Of a stretch of 64,000 bases of DNA, positions 15,880 to 26,172 are shown piece by piece. Below the pieces are notes generated by a model that saw nothing but the letters and a program-made list of their open reading frames with translations, did no database searches and was not told the DNA's origin. This DNA comes from Pseudoalteromonas piscicida (GTDB lineage Bacteria; Pseudomonadota; Gammaproteobacteria; Enterobacterales; Alteromonadaceae), in the NCBI RefSeq assembly GCF_000238315.3, contig NZ_CP011924.1, positions 3,611,001-3,675,000 on the forward strand, in the 5' to 3' direction. A program made the position numbers and the translations under genes. Position 1 is the first letter of the stretch. Every line of letters starts with the position of its first letter.

Positions 15880-16590
15880 TTATTTATTAAGAGCAGGGCG
15901 ACGTTTTCGCCAAGGTGGAGATTGCAATAATAACAATATCCCTGTTAGACAAAAGAGCACACTCGTAGCGGCGAAGGAAATGAGCAAGGGGTTATTAAAA
16001 TCCTCACGTTCGTCGTAATCCATAATGTGTAACATCCAAAAAAAATCAAAGATGCGCCACAGCGTACTACGAACCGTCACAACTTTACCGCTGGCTGCAC
16101 TTAGATACAGCGTAGTGGAGAGGATATCGTTATACTCGACTCGCCAAACATCCTCCTTGTAACCTGCTTCTCTGGGAGCTGTGGCAAGTCGTTCAATATG
16201 ACTCACATCCGCTGCAATTAATAGGTGTTGATTGGCCTGTTGTATTATTTTCTGTTGATTTGGTGTGGTAAAAGGTGCGCCTGTTATCCCGTTGAAAATG
16301 AGCTTTTCATCTTGGTTGAGTTTGATGATGGGAGTATCGAGAAAATGGCCGAACTGGATTTGACGTACTTGCACTGTGTTTTGTACTAACTGATTGAGAT
16401 CAGCTTGGTACGCAGCAGTGGGGAAGGGGTTGTCTAAGCTTCTATGCGCTAAGTGTTTACCATGGATCTTTTCCAATGGGAGCGCGCTCATGACCAGCCC
16501 GCCTAATAGCCAAGCAAAGATCTGTAAAAACAGTAAATAGCCAAGGTATTTGTGGAGTTTACGTGCGGGTTTTAGCAGTTTTTTAATCAT
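15880..16590 (-). CDS. PepSY domain membrane protein
   Basis: The 236-residue protein has an N-terminal transmembrane helix (about 18-38), a periplasmic part and a C-terminal helix (about 196-222). Histidines in KLHKYLGY and in MLHIMDYDERE resemble those of PepSY-associated membrane proteins, where they may bind haem. The reaction is unknown; relatives are linked to iron or flavin reduction. ATG at 16590 follows a GTG; neither has a clear Shine-Dalgarno. It is divergent from the gene at 16746, and paired inverted repeats lie between them. Confidence 0.72.
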   Translation of the reverse strand: MIKKLLKPARKLHKYLGYLLFLQIFAWLLGGLVMSALPLEKIHGKHLAHRSLDNPFPTAAYQADLNQLVQNTVQVRQIQFGHFLDTPIIKLNQDEKLIFNGITGAPFTTPNQQKIIQQANQHLLIAADVSHIERLATAPREAGYKEDVWRVEYNDILSTTLYLSAASGKVVTVRSTLWRIFDFFWMLHIMDYDEREDFNNPLLISFAATSVLFCLTGILLLLQSPPWRKRRPALNK

Positions 16591-16632
16591 CACAATATGT
16601 TATTCTAGTTGTTCGTGAGTATGATAACTATA

Positions 16633-16668
16633 ACGCACGGTGCGTAGAATGTGACAAATTGTCGCATT
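16633..16668. promoter_or_regulatory. Two adjacent inverted repeats between divergent genes (operator candidates)
   Basis: ACGCACGGTGCGT (16633-16645) is a perfect odd palindrome. Two bases later comes AATGTGACAA-A-TTGTCGCATT (16648-16668), which is symmetrical except for one position. They lie between divergently transcribed genes. The second has the size and symmetry of a TetR- or GntR-type operator, but no regulator is encoded next to it. Confidence 0.45.
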
Positions 16669-16745
16669 GTCCAATAAGTAATGTCCTTATCACTCTGATA
16701 AATAAGTCATTACTAGATTTAGCTTTACAAGGTAGCTTTTAATAC

Positions 16746-17126
16746 ATGTCTGAAATTCAATTTTTAAATGTCGATTTGGAACTGGAGTCAAAGCAGGATA
16801 TCAGTGCGCTAGTTTCGGATTTAAAGAAAAATGCTATCGTGCTGCATTACGATCAAGATGACTATCGTCAATTGGCTCGCATCGAAGCAAATACCAATGA
16901 ATTAACCCCTGACAAAGCGATTAATCAACTGTGTGAGTTAATTGAGTCTTGCTCTAAAGCGGCACTTAAGCAATGGCTAGGTTGTACCAAGCGAACTTTT
17001 GATATTGGCTTTAACTCAGGCAAGTCACCCAAGTGCTTTTCGCAAGCACTACAGGCAGATACGTTGCTTAGGATCTCTGCAATAGGTGCCGGTATAGAAA
17101 TTACTATCTATCCAGTAGAAGAATAA
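16746..17126 (+). CDS. Hypothetical protein, 126 residues
   Basis: I do not recognise this family. The protein is soluble, without signal peptide or membrane helix. It mixes strand-like segments at the start (IQFLNVDLELESKQDISALV) and end (LLRISAIGAGIEITIYPVE) with a helical centre containing a CELIESC cysteine pair and WLGCTKRTFDIGF. This suggests a small alpha/beta fold. An AAGG stretch precedes the ATG at a long spacing. It has its own upstream region with the inverted repeats noted above, and no operon partner. Confidence 0.65.
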   Translation: MSEIQFLNVDLELESKQDISALVSDLKKNAIVLHYDQDDYRQLARIEANTNELTPDKAINQLCELIESCSKAALKQWLGCTKRTFDIGFNSGKSPKCFSQALQADTLLRISAIGAGIEITIYPVEE

Positions 17127-17244
17127 AAACTCTAAAAGCTAGATTAAATTGTTTTATATGTTAACTATGTTAATGTATTGATAATTTATTTTTGTTGTTT
17201 TATCTTGTTTATTCCATAACACGGATTATTTCTAGGAACGCAAG

Positions 17245-18414
17245 ATGAAACAACATGTAACCCTTTCTACCCTAATGATAGCCATGCTCGGCGGAATGTC
17301 TTTCGCAAGTTTTGCGGCAGACAAGGCTAGCCTTAATACCTACAGTTCACTTAAGCAGCTTGATAAATTTAACGCTGCACCAGTTCAAGTAGCTGATATA
17401 AAGAAGCAAATTGCGAAAAAATTAGCACTATCACTTAATCACGTAGGCCCCCAAGTTCAAACTCAACTTAGCCAGTATCAGGATGCCGTTTCACTGGAGC
17501 AGCTACAAGTTCAGGGGGCGACTAAGCAGCTCATGACAGAAGCGAACCAGTATACTCGTTCATTAAAAGGTCTGACTGACTATAGCTCTAATCTGTATCA
17601 GCTGCGTATTGCTTCTAGCGAAATGCTAACAAAGTGGCAACAAGGTGAAGCGCCATTAATTGCTTTTGCGCCTAAAGGTGATGATAAGCACTGGCAATAT
17701 GTAGAGGCCTTTGATGAGCATGGCCAATTGCATTTACTTGACGCACATACAATGCCAGAGCGACCTGTGCTAATCGTTGAACTTGATAGTGACAAGGTAA
17801 AACAAGAAGGCATTCAGGTAATGAAGCAAGTGTTTGCCAAGCAAGGCTTAGCAATGCCATCAACAGCTGTGCAGAGCAACGATGATGCTGAGCCGATTTC
17901 AACCAGTGTATTGAAGAAAATCAGACTAAATGACGATGAAGAGCCTTGGGTATCTGGGGCTGCGGAAGTTTACGGCATTGTAACAGGTGTCAACCCATCC
18001 CGAGATGAGCCCGTTCTGGATATTGTGGATATGCCATATTTGGACCACGATGGTACGGACTATACGCCTAATCAAATTATCATTCATTGGGAGCGATATC
18101 GTTGGCAAGCGGCAGATCTATTGCTGATGGAGCAAGACGACAATACTAACTATCAAGACTTAGCAACAACACTTTTGGATATTGTGACTCAAGTGATGCG
18201 CGCTATTCCTGATCCTAATGTTCAAGGTTATGCGATTATCCCGCAACTGACGAATCAATTGATCAAAGCGATGCCAAGCCATTGGTTTACTAACGATGAT
18301 GACTACGTTGATGTGTTTTACACCTTGTTTGAAGGACAAACTTACAACGGGCATATGGGCGCAAGTGGTAATGCGAAAGTGACGATTGAGCCACTTACAA
18401 TTAACCCTCGCTAA
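17245..18414 (+). CDS. Probable DUF3103 family secreted protein
   Basis: The 389-residue protein has a signal peptide (to about residue 24, ASFA/ADK). The conserved-looking part includes HLLDAHTMPERPVLIVELD, EPWVSGAAEVYGIV and acidic stretches such as DDEEP, DNTNY and NDDDYVDVFYTLFE. I place it in DUF3103, a family known mainly from vibrios and Pseudoalteromonas, on overall resemblance. No enzyme motif is visible. Acidic loops near the end may bind calcium. A good AGGA Shine-Dalgarno supports the start. It ends at a terminator shared with the convergent nuclease gene. Confidence 0.65.
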   Translation: MKQHVTLSTLMIAMLGGMSFASFAADKASLNTYSSLKQLDKFNAAPVQVADIKKQIAKKLALSLNHVGPQVQTQLSQYQDAVSLEQLQVQGATKQLMTEANQYTRSLKGLTDYSSNLYQLRIASSEMLTKWQQGEAPLIAFAPKGDDKHWQYVEAFDEHGQLHLLDAHTMPERPVLIVELDSDKVKQEGIQVMKQVFAKQGLAMPSTAVQSNDDAEPISTSVLKKIRLNDDEEPWVSGAAEVYGIVTGVNPSRDEPVLDIVDMPYLDHDGTDYTPNQIIIHWERYRWQAADLLLMEQDDNTNYQDLATTLLDIVTQVMRAIPDPNVQGYAIIPQLTNQLIKAMPSHWFTNDDDYVDVFYTLFEGQTYNGHMGASGNAKVTIEPLTINPR

Positions 18415-18438
18415 ATATTAGCCAAAATGATGTTATTG

Positions 18439-18466
18439 AAAAAAGGCCAGTTACTGGCCTTTTTTA
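18439..18466. terminator. Bidirectional intrinsic terminator
   Basis: AAAAGGCCAG-TTA-CTGGCCTTTTTT lies between two convergent genes, with A- and T-runs on both sides, so it can serve both strands. Confidence 0.9.
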
Positions 18467-18473
18467 TTTATAG

Positions 18474-20096
18474 TTACCAAATTGCTTCGACGAACTCTGG
18501 ATGGTCTACAAATGGATTTCGGTTACCCTGAAATTCATAAGCTGCTTGGTTGCGCGCTTGCTCAAGGGCATCGACAGGATCTTCGTTATGCCATCTTTTT
18601 AGCATGTTGACGACCCAAGTTTCGAAGACTTGCTGCTGGGTGCCATTGAGTACCGCATTACTGTAGCTGGTATTATTTTGCCAATTTGCAATCACATCTT
18701 GATAACGCGTTGCCATATAGAAGTAGGCACGAGCAAAATCTCCTTTGAAACTATCAATAGGCTCAAATACGGTACCGCTGTAATTAATACCAGATGCAGA
18801 ACCTAAGCGACTACCATTACTTGAGGTATAAGAAGCGCTTCCTACTTCACCAAATGGATAGTTACTGCGCTTTGAATTTACATAGCCATCGGAAGCAAAA
18901 ATATGATGGATATCTGAATTCATCGGTTCTACTTGGCCACCAAACCAAGATTTAGGGAATGAGTGTTCACGATTATAGCAATCGCCCTCGCCGCTGTAAC
19001 TGCCGCATTGTGAGCCGGTAGAGACATAAGTAACACTATCATTTGCCGTTGGCTTTTCAGAGTAGCGATCTAATATACTGTTATCTTTTTCAAAATAGCG
19101 GTCGCGCTCGTTCTGATCGATAAAGCTCCAAATAGCAGAATAACCTTGTGATTGGTGGTTACGAATAATCTGGTGTAACTCTGTTTTCAGTGCATAACCG
19201 CTAAGTCCAGCAGCTGAGGCATAGTAACCATCGCCTGAAGGGGGCGGTGTGGCTGTGCCAAGCGTAAAGGCATGATCTTGACGATTGCTGAACTGGCCGC
19301 CGGAAGCGAGCGTTGTACCAGCGTGCGTTAAGGTATACTGGCCATTACCATTGGTGCAACAAATTCCGTCGCCATAGCTGTCTAAAATCGTAAACGTATA
19401 ACTACCGTCGTTAAGGCATAGATTTTCGTTTACCGATTGATTATTGCTATAGCCACTACCACTAGCCATTATTGTGTTTGCTGTATTAGTGATTTGCCAG
19501 CTTGTTTCGCTACCATAATTATCGGTCATCAAAGCGAGAGTGACACTATTATTTTGACAGCTCTGAGGCGGCTCTGGTGTGGTAGAAGTTGGACCAAAGC
19601 CGTCAACGTAGACAGTTTCATTACCGTCAAAACCACTGCCATCGTAAAAACGTAAGCCAACGTTAATTGCTGTGGTTGCAGTTGCGGTGTAGGTATAGCT
19701 AAGTTGTTGCCACTGCCCGATATTGAACTGATCTGAATAGCCATGATAGCCATCCACCACTAATCGTGCTTTGACACCACCTTCCGTGTGATAGACCCAA
19801 GTACTAAATTGATAGCTTTTACCAGCTTCAACGTTTACTTGCTGTTGTAAGTCTGTGCTACTTTGTGTAGCAGTGGTTACCTGTACCGCTGCGGCACGAT
19901 TACCGTCTTTTATTGGTGTCGTAACCGAGCTAAGTGTGATGCCCGAGTCTATCGTCGTCCATCCACTAGGGACTTGACCGCTCCAGCTCTCAAAACTGCC
20001 ATTTGTAACTTCTGCAACAGCGCTTAAGCTGAGTATTGAGCAATAAGAACTGAGTATTAGGTTTATATATTTCCCGTGTTTCATTGTTAGTCTCAT
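18474..20096 (-). CDS. Large secreted nuclease: carbohydrate-binding-like module plus endonuclease I domain
   Basis: The 540-residue protein has a signal peptide. The first module (about 28-170) starts VTNGSFESWSGQVPSGWT and looks like a CBM4/9-type jelly roll. A second beta-rich module (about 180-290, ALMTDNYGSETSWQI, ILDSYGDGICC) is often seen on secreted enzymes. The C-terminal endonuclease I domain (about 300-540) has CYNREHSFPKSWFGG with the catalytic histidine near residue 376 and NSDIHHIFASDGYVNSKRSN. It probably degrades DNA outside the cell, and the extra modules may bind biofilm matrix or surfaces. ATG at 20084 is an alternative start. Confidence 0.85.
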   Translation of the reverse strand: MRLTMKHGKYINLILSSYCSILSLSAVAEVTNGSFESWSGQVPSGWTTIDSGITLSSVTTPIKDGNRAAAVQVTTATQSSTDLQQQVNVEAGKSYQFSTWVYHTEGGVKARLVVDGYHGYSDQFNIGQWQQLSYTYTATATTAINVGLRFYDGSGFDGNETVYVDGFGPTSTTPEPPQSCQNNSVTLALMTDNYGSETSWQITNTANTIMASGSGYSNNQSVNENLCLNDGSYTFTILDSYGDGICCTNGNGQYTLTHAGTTLASGGQFSNRQDHAFTLGTATPPPSGDGYYASAAGLSGYALKTELHQIIRNHQSQGYSAIWSFIDQNERDRYFEKDNSILDRYSEKPTANDSVTYVSTGSQCGSYSGEGDCYNREHSFPKSWFGGQVEPMNSDIHHIFASDGYVNSKRSNYPFGEVGSASYTSSNGSRLGSASGINYSGTVFEPIDSFKGDFARAYFYMATRYQDVIANWQNNTSYSNAVLNGTQQQVFETWVVNMLKRWHNEDPVDALEQARNQAAYEFQGNRNPFVDHPEFVEAIW

Positions 20097-20381
20097 TATT
20101 ATGATTATCTGTATTATTGATTTGTCTGTGTATGACAGTTTGATTTTGCATCAAAACTGTTACGGCAATGTTAAACTTTTTGGCGGTTAAATATCGAACT
20201 TCTTTTAATCTGTTTTCTTTGGACTTTTCAATCTTCAATAACTAAAAGGAATATAAAAGCAGATTCTATTCTTTTTGATCTCTCAATTTGCCACGTATGC
20301 TTCACGCTAATAAAAGTAGGCTACGCTGCGTGCGAGCCAGTTATGCAATGAGCAAGCAAAACCTTTTGGGTACGGGGATCC

Positions 20382-22202
20382 ATGATGTTGTTAAGTCAAC
20401 TTAATGCTGCAGCAAGTCCGCTGACACATGAACAACTGCAAAAACTACAAGGCTTAGTTGGAGAGTTAAATCCAATCCAACAGGCATGGGTGAGTGGCTA
20501 TTTAGCTGCAACCGCAAATTCAGCTGCATTATCAGGTATTGCTGGACAAGCAACAGCGGGCGCTGACGAGTCTGCACCTCTGACTATTTTATTTGGTTCA
20601 CAAACCGGTAACGCAAAAGGGGTTGCAAACCAAATTAAAGCTCAGGCGGAAGCGCGTGGCTTGACGACTAAGTTGGTCAATATGGCTGACTACAAACCAG
20701 CCAACCTGAAAAAAGAGAAGTTCTTAGTGATTGCTGTCTCTACTTACGGTGAGGGAGAACCACCAGAAGATGCAGAAGCATTGCATGAATTCTTAGCCGG
20801 TAAGAAGGCGCCTAAACTGGAAGGTGTAAAGCAAGCTGTGATTGGCCTTGGTGATTCAAGTTATGAATTCTTCTGCCAAACAGCAAAGGATTTTGAAGCG
20901 CGCTTGGCTGCCCTTGGTGCTGAAATTGTTGTGCCGCGTGCTGACTTAGATGTGGATTATGAAGCTGAAGCAGAGGCGTGGATCGCAAAGGCGCTAGATG
21001 CGTTGGAGCCTGCGCTTAAAGCTCAGCAGCAAGCGGGTGGTGGTAACGTTATCAGCATGCCGTTTGGTACGCCTCAGGCCGCAGCGAGCCAATATACAAA
21101 GCAAAACCCATTCGCGGCCGAGCTTAGTGTGGTACAAAAGATCACTGGCAGAAACTCAAGCAAAGATGTGCGTCACATTGAAATTTCGCTTGAAGGTTCC
21201 GATATCACTTATCAGCCGGGTGATTCACTTGGCGTGTATTTCTTAAATGATCCACAAGAAGTGGCGGCGGTGATCGACGTCTTAAAACTCGACAAAACAC
21301 AAACCGTAAAAATAGGTGAACTCACCGTTTCATTAGAAACGGCGTTGATTGAACATCTTGAGCTAACACAGTCGTATCCTGGCTTTGTTGAGAAGTATGC
21401 GATTGCGACTGGGAATGAGGAACTAAGCGCACTTGCAAACGATAAAGCGGCATTGCGTGCTTATATTGAAGAACGTCAAATCTTCGATGTGATTAAGCAA
21501 AATCCTGCCAACATTGAGGCGCAAGCGCTAGTTGATTGTTGTCGCAAATTACAAGCGCGCCTGTACTCTATCGCGTCAAGCCAAGCTGAGGTGGAAGAAG
21601 AGGTGCATTTAACCGTAGGTTTAGTTGAATTTGATACCTTTGGTGAAAAGCATTTTGGCGGCTGCTCAGGTTATTTGGCGAATCGTGCTGAAGAAGGTAC
21701 GAAAGTGAAAGTATTCAGTGAGCATAACGACAACTTTAGGTTACCTGTCGACAATGCTACACCTGTGATCATGGTTGGCCCAGGTACAGGTATCGCACCG
21801 TTCAGAGCCTTCTTGCAAGAGCGTGAGGCGCGTGACGCTGAGGGTGAAAACTGGCTGTTCTTTGGTAATCCACACTTTACAGAAGATTTCCTTTATCAAG
21901 TAGAAATTCAAAATTACGTAAAGTCGGGTTTATTAACACATGTAGATTTGGCATTTAGTCGTGATCAGGCAGAAAAGATTTACGTGCAAGATAGACTGCG
22001 CGAGAAGGGCGAAGCTGTATTTGCATGGCTTGAAAAGGGCGCTCATTTTTATGTCTGTGGTGACGCTAGCAGAATGGCCAAAGATGTACACCAAGCACTT
22101 ATCGACATCATTAAAACCCATGGAGGGAAAGATGATGAACAAGCTGAGCAATACCTTAAAGCATTGCGTAGCGCAAACCGTTATCAGAAAGACGTTTACT
22201 AA
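20382..22202 (+). CDS. cysJ: Sulfite reductase (NADPH) flavoprotein alpha subunit
   Basis: The 606-residue protein matches the CysJ length. It has a flavodoxin domain (about 65-210, GSQTGNAKG), a connecting FAD domain (about 235-450, RLYSIASS) and an NADPH domain ([31 protein letters not shown]-terminal RYQKDVY). It carries electrons from NADPH through FAD and FMN to CysI for the six-electron reduction of sulfite to sulfide. It is the first gene of cysJIH. The 285 bases upstream contain no operator I can name, although CysB control is expected from the family. Confidence 0.96.
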   Translation: MMLLSQLNAAASPLTHEQLQKLQGLVGELNPIQQAWVSGYLAATANSAALSGIAGQATAGADESAPLTILFGSQTGNAKGVANQIKAQAEARGLTTKLVNMADYKPANLKKEKFLVIAVSTYGEGEPPEDAEALHEFLAGKKAPKLEGVKQAVIGLGDSSYEFFCQTAKDFEARLAALGAEIVVPRADLDVDYEAEAEAWIAKALDALEPALKAQQQAGGGNVISMPFGTPQAAASQYTKQNPFAAELSVVQKITGRNSSKDVRHIEISLEGSDITYQPGDSLGVYFLNDPQEVAAVIDVLKLDKTQTVKIGELTVSLETALIEHLELTQSYPGFVEKYAIATGNEELSALANDKAALRAYIEERQIFDVIKQNPANIEAQALVDCCRKLQARLYSIASSQAEVEEEVHLTVGLVEFDTFGEKHFGGCSGYLANRAEEGTKVKVFSEHNDNFRLPVDNATPVIMVGPGTGIAPFRAFLQEREARDAEGENWLFFGNPHFTEDFLYQVEIQNYVKSGLLTHVDLAFSRDQAEKIYVQDRLREKGEAVFAWLEKGAHFYVCGDASRMAKDVHQALIDIIKTHGGKDDEQAEQYLKALRSANRYQKDVY

Positions 22203-22246
22203 CGCGTCTTGTTATACCGTCAGCCAATTTTAATGTAGGAAAGACA

Positions 22247-23968
22247 ATGAGCAATTCTGAAATCAAACCGAATAGTAAGCTCGATGCAAACGCAAAGTTT
22301 TCTGATAATGAGCGTTTGAAGTCACAAAGTGCCCACTTACGTGGCACAATTTCAACGGATCTGACCGATCAACTAACCGGCGGCTTTACTGCGGATAACT
22401 TCCAATTGATCCGTTTCCACGGTATGTATCAGCAAGACGACCGCGATATCCGCCCAGAGCGTACTAAGCAACGCCTTGAGCCACTGCATAACGTGATGCT
22501 TCGTGCTCGTATGCCAGGCGGTATCATAAAACCACATCAGTGGCTGGCGATTGACGAGTTTGCAGCGGATAAAACCATGTATGGCAGCATTCGTCTGACA
22601 ACGCGCCAAACTTTCCAGTTCCACGGTGTATTGAAGCCAAACATCAAAGGGATGCACCAACTGCTGAATAGCGTAGGTATCGATTCTATTGCGACGGCGG
22701 GGGATGTAAACCGCAACGTATTATGCACAACTAACCCGGTCGAGTCTGAGTTACACCAAGAAGCGTACGAGTGGGCGGCTAAAATTTCAGAGCACTTACT
22801 ACCTAAAACCAAAGCTTACGCTGAAATCTGGTTGAACGGTGAAAAAACCGAGACAACGGCAGAGCCGATTTTGGGTGATACGTATCTACCACGTAAATTC
22901 AAAACCACCGTTACTATTCCTCCGAATAATGAAGTCGATGTGCATGCCAATGATCTCAACTTTGTTGCTATCGCAGATGAAGGCAAGCTAGTTGGCTTTA
23001 ACGTGCTTGTGGGTGGTGGTTTGGCGATGACCCATGGTGACGTTAATACCTATCCACGTAAAGCTGATGACCTTGGCTTTATTCCGCTTGAGCATACACT
23101 TGCCGTTGCTGAGCATGTGGTTTCTGTGCAACGTGACTGGGGTAACCGAGTAAACCGTAAAAATGCAAAAACTAAATATACGCTAGATACATTTGGCACA
23201 GACGCGTTTAAAGCGGAAGTTGAAAACCGTGCCGGTATGACGTTTGAGCCAAGCCGTCCTTATGAATTCACCCACCGTGGTGACCGCTTTGGTTGGGTTG
23301 AAGGTATTGATGGTAAGCATCACTTAACGGTGTTTATCGAAAATGGCCGTATTTTAGATTTCCCAGATAAACCACTTAAAACAGGTTGTCGCAAAATTGC
23401 AGAAATCCACAAAGGGGATTTCCGCATGACAGCAAACCAAAACTTAATTATTGCTGGAGTTGCAGCTGAGGATAAAGCACAAATCGAACAAATTGCCCGC
23501 GAGCATGGTTTGATAGATAGCGCGCATTCAGAGCAGCGTAAAAACTCGATGGCATGTGTATCGCTACCGACGTGTCCACTTGCGATGGCTGAGGCGGAGC
23601 GCTATTTACCTGAGCTTGTGACAAAGGTAGAAGGGTTGCTCGCCAAGCATGAGGTTGCTGAAGAGAATATTATCCTTCGTGTAGTTGGCTGTCCTAACGG
23701 CTGTGGCCGAGCGATGCTAGCTGAGGTTGGATTCGTGGGTAAAGGACCTGGCAAATACAATATGTATTTAGGTGGTAACCGTGCAGGTACTCGCATTCCT
23801 AAGTTGTATTTGGAGAATGTCGGCGAAGACGTCTTCCTGCCAGCGCTAGATGAGTTGATTGGTCAGTGGGTCAGTGAGCGCAGCGAAGATGAATGTTTTG
23901 GTGACTATGTCATCCGCAAAGAAATCGTTGCGGAAGTAAAAGTGTCAAAAACTGATTTCCACGCTTGA
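22247..23968 (+). CDS. cysI: Sulfite reductase hemoprotein beta subunit
   Basis: The 573-residue protein has both cysteine motifs that bind the [4Fe-4S] cluster and siroheme ([11 protein letters not shown] and [10 protein letters not shown]) and the two nitrite/sulfite reductase ferredoxin-like repeats. It reduces sulfite to sulfide using electrons from CysJ. Its siroheme would come from CysG, encoded at 43834-45255 in this window. It lies 44 bases after cysJ with a clear Shine-Dalgarno (AGGAAAG). Confidence 0.97.
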   Translation: MSNSEIKPNSKLDANAKFSDNERLKSQSAHLRGTISTDLTDQLTGGFTADNFQLIRFHGMYQQDDRDIRPERTKQRLEPLHNVMLRARMPGGIIKPHQWLAIDEFAADKTMYGSIRLTTRQTFQFHGVLKPNIKGMHQLLNSVGIDSIATAGDVNRNVLCTTNPVESELHQEAYEWAAKISEHLLPKTKAYAEIWLNGEKTETTAEPILGDTYLPRKFKTTVTIPPNNEVDVHANDLNFVAIADEGKLVGFNVLVGGGLAMTHGDVNTYPRKADDLGFIPLEHTLAVAEHVVSVQRDWGNRVNRKNAKTKYTLDTFGTDAFKAEVENRAGMTFEPSRPYEFTHRGDRFGWVEGIDGKHHLTVFIENGRILDFPDKPLKTGCRKIAEIHKGDFRMTANQNLIIAGVAAEDKAQIEQIAREHGLIDSAHSEQRKNSMACVSLPTCPLAMAEAERYLPELVTKVEGLLAKHEVAEENIILRVVGCPNGCGRAMLAEVGFVGKGPGKYNMYLGGNRAGTRIPKLYLENVGEDVFLPALDELIGQWVSERSEDECFGDYVIRKEIVAEVKVSKTDFHA

Positions 23969-23976
23969 TTTAGAAC

Positions 23977-23993
23977 GGGCAGCTAGGCTGCCC
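23977..23993 (+). other. Short hairpin between cysI and cysH
   Basis: GGGCAGC-TAG-GCTGCCC is a perfect 7-bp stem 8 bases after the cysI stop. There is no U-tract, so it is more likely an mRNA-stability or processing element than a terminator. Confidence 0.4.
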
Positions 23994-24006
23994 ATTGGAT
24001 GAGAAA

Positions 24007-24747
24007 ATGAGTGATTTTAAGCAAATATTGACTCTGGACAGCACAACTCAGCAGATGCTACTCGCGGATGCTAATGTCCTACTGAGTGATAAAACTGCCG
24101 AGCAGAGAGTGGCTTGGGCACTGGAAAACTTACCGGATACTCACTTTTTGTCTTCTAGTTTCGGTATTCAAGCTGCGGTTATGTTACATCTTTTGACTCA
24201 GCAGCAGCCTGATATTCCCGTAGTACTTACTGATACGGGTTATTTGTTTCCTGAGACATATCAATTTATTGAATCACTGTCAGAGCGTTTGGCACTCAAT
24301 CTTAAAATATACCGTGCTAAGCAGAGTCCTGCTTGGCAAGAAGCGGTGTATGGTAAGTTATGGGAGCAAGGCGAAGAAGGGATTAAAAAATACAATACCC
24401 TAAACAAAGTTGAGCCGATGACTCAAGCGTTACGTGAACTTAGCGCAGGTACTTGGTTCAGTGGCTTACGTCGTCAACAGTCTTCAACGCGTGCGGATAA
24501 GCCAATCGTTGAGCTCAGTCGCGGCACGGTCAAGTTTTACCCTATTATTGACTGGCATAATCGTGATGTGTATCAATATCTTACAAAGTTTGATTTGCCT
24601 TATCACCCACTCTGGGAACAAGGTTATGTTTCTATGGGGGATGTTCACACCACCCGTAAGCTTGAACCTGGTATGACAGAGGAAGAAACACGCTTCTTCG
24701 GTCTAAATCGTGAGTGTGGGTTGCATATTGATGGTGATGGTATTTAG
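24007..24747 (+). CDS. cysH: Phosphoadenylyl-sulfate (PAPS) reductase
   Basis: The 246-residue protein has the PAPS reductase fold: [25 protein letters not shown], the [14 protein letters not shown] loop and the C-terminal ECGLH with the catalytic cysteine. It lacks the extra CC pairs of APS reductases, so it should use PAPS, in line with the APS kinase gene cysC in this window. It yields sulfite for CysIJ. I chose ATG at 24007; a TTG four codons upstream overlaps the Shine-Dalgarno area. Confidence 0.95.
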   Translation: MSDFKQILTLDSTTQQMLLADANVLLSDKTAEQRVAWALENLPDTHFLSSSFGIQAAVMLHLLTQQQPDIPVVLTDTGYLFPETYQFIESLSERLALNLKIYRAKQSPAWQEAVYGKLWEQGEEGIKKYNTLNKVEPMTQALRELSAGTWFSGLRRQQSSTRADKPIVELSRGTVKFYPIIDWHNRDVYQYLTKFDLPYHPLWEQGYVSMGDVHTTRKLEPGMTEEETRFFGLNRECGLHIDGDGI

Positions 24748-24857
24748 ATCCGCAATGTTCATATAGTAGATTTGAGTGTGGCTGGTTTTTTGACTTGGAA
24801 AATTCCTGCGATCGGTCATACTTAGTCTATTATTTGTTCAAGGTCTTGGAGGTGGCT

Positions 24858-25619
24858 TTGATCTACTTTCCAAAGACGATGTTATTATTGCTACTTAGTT
24901 GTACCTTGTCTTTTGCTGGCCACGCTAAAACCGCGGAAGAAAGCAAAACGTTTATTAACTTTGCAGTGCAGTATTATCCTCCCTTTATTATCGAACATGC
25001 CCAAGAGCAGGGTGTGCTTATTGATATTTTCGAGCTGTTTGCAGCACAATATCATTACCAACCAAATTACCCTGTTTATCCAGAAAAGCGTTCGTCTGTA
25101 GAAATCGAGCGAGGGAATGTTGATGTGCGGATGGAGTCTGAACATTGGTATCGTGGCACAATGCAAATGTGTTGGAGCGCGCCAATTTACACAATTGAAG
25201 ATGTCTTTGTTACACACAAGCAGGCTGAACACTTTGATGTAAACGGCTTAAATGAGCATCTATTTTTAGGTCGATTTGGCTATACCTACCCTCAGTTAGA
25301 GCCGTATTTTGACAGTAATTTGCTGCAGCGCAAAGACTACTACTCAGAATTTGATATCTTGTCCGTGCTTGCGGGCGGAAGTGACAAAAGTCTTGCTTTT
25401 TCTATTGTTGGCGCACCAACACTGCGTTGGTTACAGCTGAAATATCCAGTATTAAAAAGTACCATCAGCGTGCGCGGCGTTTCGGATGTGGCACCGTTAC
25501 AATTGCAGTTTGGTCGCACTCAAAGAGCGAAAAAATTGTGTGATGACTTCAATCGCTTTTATGCTGACTTTAAAAAAACGGAGCAATTTAAGCTGATACT
25601 GTTAAAGTATGGGCTCTAA
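24858..25619 (+). CDS. Periplasmic amino-acid-type substrate-binding protein (orphan)
   Basis: The 253-residue protein has a signal peptide (LLLLLLSCTLSFAGHA) and a bacterial extracellular solute-binding family 3 core: INFAVQYYPPFI, IDIFELFAAQY, YPEKRSSVEIERGNVDV and a C-terminal helix FNRFYADFKKTEQFKLILLKYG. No permease or ATPase gene is near, so it may be a sensor-type or stand-alone binding protein. I chose TTG at 24858 because a GGAGG Shine-Dalgarno sits five bases before it and it gives a normal signal peptide. The next gene follows closely, so the two probably form an operon. Confidence 0.75.
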   Translation: MIYFPKTMLLLLLSCTLSFAGHAKTAEESKTFINFAVQYYPPFIIEHAQEQGVLIDIFELFAAQYHYQPNYPVYPEKRSSVEIERGNVDVRMESEHWYRGTMQMCWSAPIYTIEDVFVTHKQAEHFDVNGLNEHLFLGRFGYTYPQLEPYFDSNLLQRKDYYSEFDILSVLAGGSDKSLAFSIVGAPTLRWLQLKYPVLKSTISVRGVSDVAPLQLQFGRTQRAKKLCDDFNRFYADFKKTEQFKLILLKYGL

Positions 25620-25632
25620 GGAAAGTCAGAGT

Positions 25633-26172
25633 ATGAAGATGAAAGCCGCAAGTTACTTGATGATTATGATAATGCTGGTGGCGTTAGCCAGTTTGTTTGT
25701 ATTGAAGCGCCCTGATGGAAAGCCATGGTTAAATGTAAATTCGTTGACCAACAAGGTTGAGCAGCAGGTAACAGAATTAACGTATCAAGGTGTGACAGCG
25801 CTTGATAAAGTGAAAACACACACGAAGGAGCTTGTGAGTGACGATACTCAACAACCTACATCAGGGGTACAAGTGTATCGTTGGCAGGACGCCAAAGGAC
25901 AATGGCACTACTCTGATAAACCCAATCCAAACGGCGAGTCGCAGCACTATCAATTAGACGAGCGCAAAATTACCGTGATAGCAGCCGAAGACACGAGCAT
26001 TCTGAATAAACAGCCAGAGCAAGCCGTAAGTAAAGAAGCTGCTTCGGCATTACCAACGGCATTAAATCCAAAAGCGGTAAAACAGGTGATGGAAGATGCG
26101 AAAAACATCCAACAGCTGATGGATGATAGAACGAAACAGCTTGAAAAGGCGCTGGAGGAAAACCAGCGTTAA
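25633..26172 (+). CDS. DUF4124 domain membrane-anchored protein
   Basis: The 179-residue protein has one N-terminal hydrophobic helix (YLMIMIMLVALASLFVL) and then KRPDGKPWLN. A DUF4124 segment follows, VYRWQDAKGQWHYSDKPNPN (about 80-100), whose aromatic pattern is typical of this periplasmic beta-structure family. A charged C-terminal helix (KAVKQVMEDAKNIQQLMDDR) ends the protein. The function of DUF4124 is unknown. Its ATG at 25633 has an AAGGAAA Shine-Dalgarno at the end of the preceding gene. Its stop overlaps the end of the convergent oxidoreductase gene by 4 bases. Confidence 0.75.
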   Translation: MKMKAASYLMIMIMLVALASLFVLKRPDGKPWLNVNSLTNKVEQQVTELTYQGVTALDKVKTHTKELVSDDTQQPTSGVQVYRWQDAKGQWHYSDKPNPNGESQHYQLDERKITVIAAEDTSILNKQPEQAVSKEAASALPTALNPKAVKQVMEDAKNIQQLMDDRTKQLEKALEENQR

